From NCBI GenBank assembly GCA_005799545.1, contig SYGM01000182.1:1-60840 (forward strand): DNA of 60,840 nucleotides. The letters are read 5' to 3'. The notes beneath the pieces were generated by a model. That model saw nothing but the letters and a program-made list of their open reading frames with translations. It had not been told where the DNA came from and did not search any database. The DNA comes from Planctomycetia bacterium (GTDB taxonomy: Bacteria; Planctomycetota; UBA1135; GCA-002686595). Below, piece by piece: positions 45,071-51,552 of this stretch (the stretch's first letter is position 1; the number at the start of each line of letters is the position of its first letter). A program made the translations under genes and the position numbers.

Positions 45071-46140
45071 GTCACATCCCCGGAAGGGTTGGGTCCATCC
45101 GCGGCCGCGCTGAAGAGCTCGGGGCAGGTCTGCACGAGAGCTTCGGCAAAGCCGGGTTGTTCGTCGATCGCCGCTCGCAGCTTGGGGGAGCGGGCGAAGA
45201 GCTCCGCCACCTCCGCCACTCGCATCGGGTGACGATCGAGGAGTTGGCGGAAATAGTCGAGCGAGCGGTGCTGGTTGCGCTCGAGCGCGTAAACCATACC
45301 GATATTGAACCGAGCGACGAAGAAGCGGTCGTCGCGATCGGCAAGTCCGCTGATCGTGATCCAGCGCCAGCAGGCGATGGCCTTGCGGTAGCTTTGCTCA
45401 GCGGAGTGGAGACGGCCGAGTTGGATCGCGGCGTGACCGCGATTGGCGTCATCGATGGCCGTCTGGAAGATCTCGAGGTACTCCTCCGCAGCGAGGAGAC
45501 GCTTGCCCTCGTGACCGTGCAGGAACGCGAGATAGAGGCGCGCTTCCTCGTGGCTGGGATCGACGGCGATCGCTTCCTCGAGCAGCTTGCGCCCTTTTTC
45601 CAGCGGCGACTCGATGCGCTCCAGGCGCCCGTTGAGCATCGCGCGGGCGCGTTGCCAGTCCAGACCGCCCGACAGCCCGCGCCCAGAGGCCAGCACACCG
45701 TCGACGAAGCCGCGACCGCTGGCATGTCCGTTTTCGATCGGCAGCGCAGCTTCGAAAACGCGCTCGCGATAACCGGGGTCAATCGCGGCGAGGATGTAGG
45801 CCTTGCCGATCTGGTAGAAGAGCGAGGACAGGCGGTGGACGAGGTCGAGGCTCTCGAGATCCTCGTGAGCGGCGGGCAGTTTGCGCCCGGTCAGCATCGA
45901 GAGCCGCGCGAAGATGCGCTCCGGCGCAGCCATGTCGCGGTGCATGTCGCGCTGTTGGCGGGCATCTTCGAAGAAGCCGCGGCAGCAGGAGCAGGCCTCC
46001 ATATGCACCATCGCGCGGCCGGCGGCGGCCTCGTCGAGCTCGGCATCGAGCAGGCAGGAAAGGTCCACCTGGAAGTCCGTGCAGACTCCAGCATGGGCCG
46101 GACCATCATCCGGCGTCAGATTCCACGGATCAGGGCTCAT
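45067..46140 (-). CDS. Zinc-finger anti-sigma-type protein with TPR repeats
   Basis: 357 residues from the ATG at 46140 (46164 also possible). Near the N-terminus, LSCLLDAELDEAAAGRAMVHMEACSCCRGFF gives the His-x3-Cys-x2-Cys of a zf-HC2 anti-sigma domain. The rest is TPR-like helices (RKLLEEAIAVDPSHEEARLYLAFLHGHEGKRLLAAEEYLEIFQ and later units). No membrane helix is evident, so it is probably cytoplasmic. It overlaps the end of the sigma gene by about 11 bases. It probably binds and restrains that sigma factor. Confidence 0.8.
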   Translation of the reverse strand: MSPDPWNLTPDDGPAHAGVCTDFQVDLSCLLDAELDEAAAGRAMVHMEACSCCRGFFEDARQQRDMHRDMAAPERIFARLSMLTGRKLPAAHEDLESLDLVHRLSSLFYQIGKAYILAAIDPGYRERVFEAALPIENGHASGRGFVDGVLASGRGLSGGLDWQRARAMLNGRLERIESPLEKGRKLLEEAIAVDPSHEEARLYLAFLHGHEGKRLLAAEEYLEIFQTAIDDANRGHAAIQLGRLHSAEQSYRKAIACWRWITISGLADRDDRFFVARFNIGMVYALERNQHRSLDYFRQLLDRHPMRVAEVAELFARSPKLRAAIDEQPGFAEALVQTCPELFSAAADGPNPSGDVT

Positions 46141-46996
46141 CGCTGTCCTCCTCGCTCCAGACATCCTGAAGCTGATCGGATTCCGGGTTCGAGCCGCGTG
46201 CGGGGCGGCAGTCAGGGCTCAGGCCTTCAAAGACCCGACGCATCGAGCGGTGGATCTTCCGGCGCGCCCGGAAGATCACCATCTTCAGATTCTCCAGACG
46301 GATGCCGAGTTGGTCCGCCGCCTCGCGGTAGCTGACCTCGTCGACTTCGACCAGATGGAGTGCCTTGCGCTCGCGCTCAGAGAGCATCGAATAGAAGCGC
46401 AGGTAGAGGTGCAGGTAGGTCAGGTAGACCTGGGTGCACTCCTTGCGGCTCTCGCTCTCGACCGCTCCCGCAAGCGGTGAGGAGGCGGGCGCGGCCTGCG
46501 GCTCGCTGACCATGTCCTCGATCGCGAGCTCGGTGCGGCCACCGCGCCCGAGCGAGCGCAGGTGCTTGAGCACGGTGTTGCGAACGATCATCGCCGACCA
46601 GACGCGGAACGCATCCTCACGCTCGGCGTTGAAGCGGTGCGGGTAGCGATAGACGTTGAAGAACACCTCCTGCAGCACATCGCGGGGGTCGGCCTTGCTG
46701 CCGTAGCGGCGCAGGCGCGAGGCCACCTGAATCAGAAGGTGCTGGCTGTTGAGCTCGTACAGCAGGCCGAAGACTCCCCGGCCCTGACGCAGCCGGAAGG
46801 CCTCCATCAGCCGGGTCGAAACGCTGTCCCGCAGGTTCTCCGGAGCGCGGTTTGTGTCCGCGCACAGGCCGAGCAGAGCCTCCGCCTCCTCACGCAGAAG
46901 CTCAGTTCCCAATTCCCGAATCCGCACGACCAGGCGCTGGGCGCCGAGGTCGTTGGGCAAGGCGAAATCGGATTGGAGAGGATCCGTGACCTGCAT
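46130..46996 (-). CDS. Sigma-70-family (ECF-like) RNA polymerase sigma factor
   Basis: 288 residues, longer than usual for ECF factors. The N-terminal 70 residues are extra. Region 2 reads DPRDVLQEVFFNVYRYPHRFNAEREDAFRVWSAMIVRNTVLKHLR. Region 4 reads LSERERKALHLVEVDEVSYREAADQLGIRLENLKMVIFRARRKIHRSMRR. The tail is acidic (SEEDSDEP). It heads a three-gene unit with the zinc-finger TPR protein and a secreted protein. The queG gene starts divergently 123 bases away. Confidence 0.87.
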   Translation of the reverse strand: MQVTDPLQSDFALPNDLGAQRLVVRIRELGTELLREEAEALLGLCADTNRAPENLRDSVSTRLMEAFRLRQGRGVFGLLYELNSQHLLIQVASRLRRYGSKADPRDVLQEVFFNVYRYPHRFNAEREDAFRVWSAMIVRNTVLKHLRSLGRGGRTELAIEDMVSEPQAAPASSPLAGAVESESRKECTQVYLTYLHLYLRFYSMLSERERKALHLVEVDEVSYREAADQLGIRLENLKMVIFRARRKIHRSMRRVFEGLSPDCRPARGSNPESDQLQDVWSEEDSDEP

Positions 46997-47119
46997 GAGG
47001 GGCAGGATGGGGCAGGAGGGAGGGGGCTATCTCGATCCTAGCCGCATTCAGCCGGGTGGTAACCCCGAGCTTGCGAAGATTTCATTTTCTTTTTTCAGGA
47101 CTCCGGCGAGCATCGCGGC

Positions 47120-48178
47120 GTGCGCAGCGAGCAGCAGATCGAAGAGTGGGCCCGAGAGCTGGGCTTCGATCTGTTCGGGATCGCACCGCTGCGGCCGCCG
47201 CGGGATGCCGCACAGTTCGAGGACTGGCTGGCGCAAGGCCACCATGCCGGCCTGCATTGGCTGGAGGAGCAACGCGAGCGCATCGTGGACCCGCGCCGGG
47301 TGCTGCCGGAAGGCAAGAGCATCGTTGTTCTGGGCATGGGCCACTCGCGCCCCGCCGTCACGCTGGAGGGCGGTGGTCGCGTGGCGCGCTATGCCGCCGG
47401 CCGGGACTACCACAACCTGCTGATCAAGCGCGTCCGGCGGCTGCTGCGTCGCATGAAGGCCGCCGGTTTCGTGCGCGATGCGCGCACCATGGCGGATGCG
47501 GCTCCCCTGCTGGAGCGCTCGCATGCGGCCGAAGCCGGGCTGGGATTTCTGTCCAAGGCCGCGAATCTACTGCACCCCGCCTTCGGCCCCTTCTTCTTCC
47601 TCGCCGAGGTGCTTGTTGATCTGGAACTGGAGCCGACAAGCAGCCCGTTGCCCGGTTCCTGCGGCACCTGCACGGCCTGCATCGAGGCCTGCCCCACTGG
47701 AGCGATCGTCGCACCCGGCCGGATCGATGCCGGACGCTGCATCAGCTACCACACGATCGAGAGCCGCGTCGCCATCCCCCCCGCCATCGCCGAAAAGACG
47801 GGACCGTGGGCCTTCGGCTGCGATGCCTGCTCCGAGATCTGCCCTTGGTCGCGCAAGGCGCCGGACCTTGCCGGGCGCTGGGGCACCAATCGGGTGGTCG
47901 AGGGAGGACTGGTCAGCTGGCTGGAGCCGCGTGCGGATTTCGAAGACTGGACGGAAGGCACCGCCCTGCGCAGGCCCGGTGCCGAGGGACTGGCCCGCAA
48001 TGCGGCCATCGCCCTGGCGGGCATTCAGACCGATGCCAGCCAACGCGCTTTGCTCAAGGCGCTGCGCTCTCACCCCGCGGAGCTCGTTCGGGATGCGGCG
48101 GCCTGGAGTCTGGGGCGGGGCTTCGGCCAGGACACGCAGGTCCGCCGCGAGCTCGAGCACTGGCGTCGCTCCCGATAG
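47120..48178 (+). CDS. queG: Epoxyqueuosine reductase QueG
   Basis: 352 residues, GTG start. It uses cobalamin and two 4Fe-4S clusters to make queuosine in tRNA, the last step. The clusters are visible as CGTCTACIEACPTGAI (from Cys181) and GCDACSEICPW (from Cys234). DAAPLLERSHAAEAGLGF supplies the cobalamin-proximal Asp, and GRCISYHTIE is typical. The extra C-terminal 60 residues are HEAT-like (ALLKALRSHPAELVRDAAAWSLG), as in many QueG proteins. queA, the preceding pathway step, lies about 7 kb away on the other strand. Confidence 0.94.
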   Translation: MRSEQQIEEWARELGFDLFGIAPLRPPRDAAQFEDWLAQGHHAGLHWLEEQRERIVDPRRVLPEGKSIVVLGMGHSRPAVTLEGGGRVARYAAGRDYHNLLIKRVRRLLRRMKAAGFVRDARTMADAAPLLERSHAAEAGLGFLSKAANLLHPAFGPFFFLAEVLVDLELEPTSSPLPGSCGTCTACIEACPTGAIVAPGRIDAGRCISYHTIESRVAIPPAIAEKTGPWAFGCDACSEICPWSRKAPDLAGRWGTNRVVEGGLVSWLEPRADFEDWTEGTALRRPGAEGLARNAAIALAGIQTDASQRALLKALRSHPAELVRDAAAWSLGRGFGQDTQVRRELEHWRRSR

Positions 48179-48475
48179 ACACAGACGAGCGTGTGTCAAA
48201 ATGGCGCAACACAAGCGCATAACATGTTATACTGCAACACTTTACGTCCAAGATCATGGAAAGCACCCCCCGCGCGCCATAGGATGTTGCATTCTTCTTC
48301 AGGAGTCGGCCGTGATGTCGCTCCGCCCGCTCTGTCGATTCCATTCGACAGTCAGGGACGGGGGGTCCAGGAGTGGGGCAAAGGCAGCCTTGCCCTAAGT
48401 CGTGGCGGCTCCGATATTTGCAACTTTCTAAGCCGCTCCGGCTGCCAGCGGCATTGCTCTTGCTAGGTCCCAAGC
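48179..48475 (+). promoter_or_regulatory. 297-base control region with a palindrome and promoter candidates
   Basis: ATAACATGTTAT (48219-48230) is a perfect 12-base palindrome overlapping a TATACT -10 candidate (48228-48233). CTGTCGA / TCGACAG form a small hairpin near 48330-48350. TTGCCC (48390), 17 bases, GATATT (48413-48418) is a second promoter candidate about 60 bases before the zinc-ribbon gene. No convincing gene is seen here. Confidence 0.45.
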
Positions 48476-48688
48476 ATGGAACACAGCAACTTCTACAGCG
48501 ACCGCAAGTTCTGCACCCAGTGCCGCAAGTACGTGAGCTACCTGGTGTCGCTGGAGCACTCCTACTGCTGCGAGTGCGGATCGCGCGTGCGCCTGTTCTC
48601 CGAGAACGACTGGACGCACTTCCACGAAAACCTTGAGCGCAACCGCCCGCGCGGTGGCCGCCCCAAGAAGGGCAAGGAATCGGCCTGA
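48476..48688 (+). CDS. 70-residue zinc-ribbon protein
   Basis: The protein has two CxxC pairs, CTQC and CCEC, spaced 18 residues apart as in a zinc ribbon, then a basic Gly/Lys-rich tail (RPRGGRPKKGKESA) that could contact nucleic acid. Composition and codon use fit a real gene, and an AGG precedes the ATG. A strong hairpin lies after the stop. The function is unknown. It has its own upstream control region with an operator-like palindrome, so a small regulator or ribosome-associated protein is possible. Confidence 0.65.
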   Translation: MEHSNFYSDRKFCTQCRKYVSYLVSLEHSYCCECGSRVRLFSENDWTHFHENLERNRPRGGRPKKGKESA

Positions 48689-48744
48689 GACTACCGACCG
48701 CAGGATCGGACCCGCGTTCCCTGATCTCTCGGTACTTCAATCGC

Positions 48745-48778
48745 GGCCTCGCGATCCCGGCACGGGGATCGCGAGGCC
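48745..48778. terminator. Bidirectional hairpin terminator between convergent genes
   Basis: Perfect 14-bp stem (GGCCTCGCGATCCC / GGGATCGCGAGGCC) with a 6-base loop, then GCCCTTATTTATTT on the forward strand. It lies between the zinc-ribbon gene and the convergent TPR gene. Confidence 0.88.
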
Positions 48779-48786
48779 GCCCTTAT

Positions 48787-49890
48787 TTATTTGCCGCGCA
48801 GGCGCAGACGGCGCTCCCCCGCTTCGATCTGCAGCTTACGGTCCTTGATGCTCGCATAGAACTGCTCCAACCGTTCCCACACCAGCACGTCCTCGGGCGC
48901 TAGCTGGGCGAGCTGCTCGGCAAGCAGCCTCGCCGCGGCCTCATCCCCCAGCCCGGCGGTGAGCTCCAGTCCGTACAGGCGCAATTCGACGGACGAGGGA
49001 TCCGTGCGGAACAGACGCGCAAGGCTCTCGCGCAGCTGTGTTCGATTCCCCGCGCGACGGTGCAGCTCACAGGCACTGCGCAGCAGCAACCGGTCACCGG
49101 GCCGGTAGAGCAGCCGGTTTTCGACGGCACGCAGTTCCTGGGAGATCACGGACAGTTCCTCGAAGCGGCGCTGCGCCTCCTCGGCCGCTTTTTCCTCACC
49201 ACGATCAGCCTGAATGCGCGCCAGCAGAAACCAGGGCTTGGGCTGAAAGGCGTCGAGATCGCGAGCCAGCGCGGCCGCCGCAAGCGCATCATCGAGGCGC
49301 TCCAGATCATAGAGCAGCGAGGCGCGCCATGTGGCGGCATCGGCGTGGCGCGGATCGAGCGCCAGAACGGCATCGAGTTCCGACAGGGCGCGCTCGCTCT
49401 CTCCCAGACGCATGCACGCCAGAGCGTGGCCGCGCAGCGCCTCAAGCTCCTTGGGATTGCGCTCCAGCACGCGCTCGTAGTGCGCCTTGGCGCGCGCGTA
49501 TTCCCCGAGCGAGTAGTAACCGTGAGCGAGCACGCGCGTGTCACCCACTCGTTGCGGAACAAGCTCAAGATAACGTTCCAGACAGACGACGGCATCGCCG
49601 TAGCGCTGCAGGCGGAAGTACAGCACTCCCAGCTGATGCCAGGCCGGCGGGAAGTCCTCGGTCTGACGCAGCACGGCGTGCAGCGCAGCCAGCGCGCGCG
49701 GATAGTCCTGCGCGAGCAGCGCGCGCTGCACCTCCTCCATGCCCGCGGGCAGCACCGAGCGCTCGAGCTTCGCAGGATCAAAGTCCTTCCAGCGCGCACC
49801 GTCGCCGCGCGGCAACAGACGGGGATCGAGTTCCGTGGCGGGAACCTGCGCCAGCAGCAACGCAGCGAGCAGCAAGGACAGTGCGCTCAT
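48787..49890 (-). CDS. Secreted TPR-repeat protein
   Basis: 367 residues. The signal peptide is short (SLLLAALLLAQVPA). At least six tetratricopeptide units follow, for example PPAWHQLGVLYFRLQRYGDAVVCLERYLELVP, AHGYYSLGEYARAKAHYERVLERNP and ALACMRLGESERALSELDAVLALDP. Its ATG overlaps the stop of the CRTAC1 gene by 4 bases. CRTAC1/UnbV plus TPR pairs are common in planctomycetes and may form surface protein assemblies; the exact role is unknown. Confidence 0.84.
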   Translation of the reverse strand: MSALSLLLAALLLAQVPATELDPRLLPRGDGARWKDFDPAKLERSVLPAGMEEVQRALLAQDYPRALAALHAVLRQTEDFPPAWHQLGVLYFRLQRYGDAVVCLERYLELVPQRVGDTRVLAHGYYSLGEYARAKAHYERVLERNPKELEALRGHALACMRLGESERALSELDAVLALDPRHADAATWRASLLYDLERLDDALAAAALARDLDAFQPKPWFLLARIQADRGEEKAAEEAQRRFEELSVISQELRAVENRLLYRPGDRLLLRSACELHRRAGNRTQLRESLARLFRTDPSSVELRLYGLELTAGLGDEAAARLLAEQLAQLAPEDVLVWERLEQFYASIKDRKLQIEAGERRLRLRGK

Positions 49891-51497
49891 GGCCGGCGCT
49901 CCAGCAGCAACAGCCGATCAAGCCCGGCGCAGGCAAATTCCTGCTCGATGCCATCCGGCCAGCGCACGCGGATGCGCTCAGGAGCAGGTCGCGACCCCAG
50001 GCCGAAGTGCACTTCCGGCGCCACCGCTGACTGGTAGCCGCCCGCGGTGCGGATCTCGGCGCCCTGCTGTCTGTCCTTCCACTCCAGCGTCACGCGAGCA
50101 CCCAGCGCAAAGCGGTTCTTCCCGGGCTGGCGCAGCGCGATCCGCAGCCAGCGATGATTCTCGCCGTGTGCGGCCTGATTGAGCAGCACGCGCACGGGAC
50201 CTTCGACCGACACCGCCACGATGTCGAGGTCGCCGTCGTTGTCGAGGTCGCCGACGGCGCTCGCACGCGAGACGGCGGGCTTGCTGTCCGAGAGCACGGC
50301 ACTGCCGAACTTGCCGCCTTCCAGGCCGCGGTGGAAAAGGTCGGCCTGCGCGTAGCTCGTGTCGGTGCCGGGCTGATCTGCCTGAGGGTAGACGTGGCCG
50401 TTGAGCACGAACAGATCGAGTCGCCCGTCAAGGTCATAGTCAGCGAAGGATGTGCCCCAGCCCAGCAGTGGCAGACTCGGAGCCGCCAATCCGGCCTGAC
50501 CCGAGCGCTCGCGGTATCCGAGACCCTTGGCAGCCGAGAGATACAGCACGTTGTTCTCGCCGGAGAAGTTGGTCACGAACAGATCGTCGCGCCCGTCTTC
50601 GTTGGCATCTGCGCAGGCGATGCCCATGCTGGCCTGCTCGCGCCCGTTGGCATCGTGCGAAACACCGCGCGCAAATCCGACTTCTGCGAAGGTGCCGTCA
50701 CCACGATTTTCGAACAGGTGATTGGGCGTCGAGTCGTTCGCAACATACAGATCGCTGTCGCCGTCGCGATCGTAGTCGAGCACCATCACGCCCAGCCCGA
50801 AGCCCGGCTTCACACCCGCAATGCCGGCTTCCTTGCTGCGTTCCTCGAAGCGGCCATTGCCCAAGCCTCGGAAGAACTGCGAAGGCAGCGGTGTCAGGCC
50901 TTCGGGCCCGCACATCACCGCGTGACCCTTCCACCGACAGTTGCCCGTTTCGCGCGAGCCGATTCGCGCGAAATCGAAGTCGAGATAATTGACGACGAAC
51001 AGGTCGAGGTTGCCGTCGCAATCCGCGTCGAACAGCGCGGCGCTCGAACCCCATGAGCCCGCACCCAGCCCGGCCTCGGTCGTGATTTCGCGGAAGCCCT
51101 TGCCTCCCTCGTTGCGGATCACGCGCGTCGGTCCCCACTGCGTGGTCACCGCATCCGGCCAGCCGTCGTTGTCGATGTCACCCACTGCGCCGCCCATGCC
51201 GAAACGCCCGCCCTCGAGCTGCCACGCAGCGCCTGCAGGCTGAAACGTGCCGTCGCCCTTGCCGAGGAAAAGGCGCGGAGGCAGGCCGCTTTCCTGCTTG
51301 CGTGCGCGCTCGCCGGTGGAGCCGTCGACCAGCAGCAGATCAAGCCGGCCGTCGCCATCGAAGTCCGCCAGCAGCACGCCGCCGCCGTTGACCTCGAGGA
51401 TGTAGTCCTTCGCAGGACTGCCGCAGGTGGTTACGACGCCGGGCAGTGCCCGCGCGCCGATCTCGATAAAGGGAGGTGTCGTCTGGAGGAAAAGCAT
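49887..51497 (-). CDS. CRTAC1/UnbV family protein with FG-GAP repeats
   Basis: 536 residues. Repeated calcium-loop blades such as DFDGDGRLDLLLVDG, DIDNDGWPDAV, DADCDGNLDLFVVN, DYDRDGDSDLYVAN and DLDNDGDLDIVAV mark an FG-GAP/VCBS propeller. The C-terminal 100 residues are the ASPIC/UnbV domain (HRWLRIALRQPGKNRFALGARVTL, RTAGGYQSAVAPEVHFGLG, IRVRWPDG). No signal peptide is visible after this ATG, and the ATG lies inside the hairpin ending the upstream gene, so the true start is uncertain. It is coupled to the TPR gene. Confidence 0.85.
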   Translation of the reverse strand: MLFLQTTPPFIEIGARALPGVVTTCGSPAKDYILEVNGGGVLLADFDGDGRLDLLLVDGSTGERARKQESGLPPRLFLGKGDGTFQPAGAAWQLEGGRFGMGGAVGDIDNDGWPDAVTTQWGPTRVIRNEGGKGFREITTEAGLGAGSWGSSAALFDADCDGNLDLFVVNYLDFDFARIGSRETGNCRWKGHAVMCGPEGLTPLPSQFFRGLGNGRFEERSKEAGIAGVKPGFGLGVMVLDYDRDGDSDLYVANDSTPNHLFENRGDGTFAEVGFARGVSHDANGREQASMGIACADANEDGRDDLFVTNFSGENNVLYLSAAKGLGYRERSGQAGLAAPSLPLLGWGTSFADYDLDGRLDLFVLNGHVYPQADQPGTDTSYAQADLFHRGLEGGKFGSAVLSDSKPAVSRASAVGDLDNDGDLDIVAVSVEGPVRVLLNQAAHGENHRWLRIALRQPGKNRFALGARVTLEWKDRQQGAEIRTAGGYQSAVAPEVHFGLGSRPAPERIRVRWPDGIEQEFACAGLDRLLLLERRP

Positions 51498-51538
51498 TCG
51501 GCCATCCGCACTCCGCAGGGAGCGCCGATGGCCGAATG
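51495..51538 (-). terminator. 20-bp hairpin overlapping the CRTAC1 start codon
   Basis: Two 20-base arms (18 matching) flank a 4-base loop. On the reverse strand the second arm ends in the ATG of the CRTAC1 gene and is followed by CTTTTCC. It lies 15 bases after the stop of the FG-GAP gene. Confidence 0.75.
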
Positions 51539-51552
51539 TACGCTGCGAGGGC

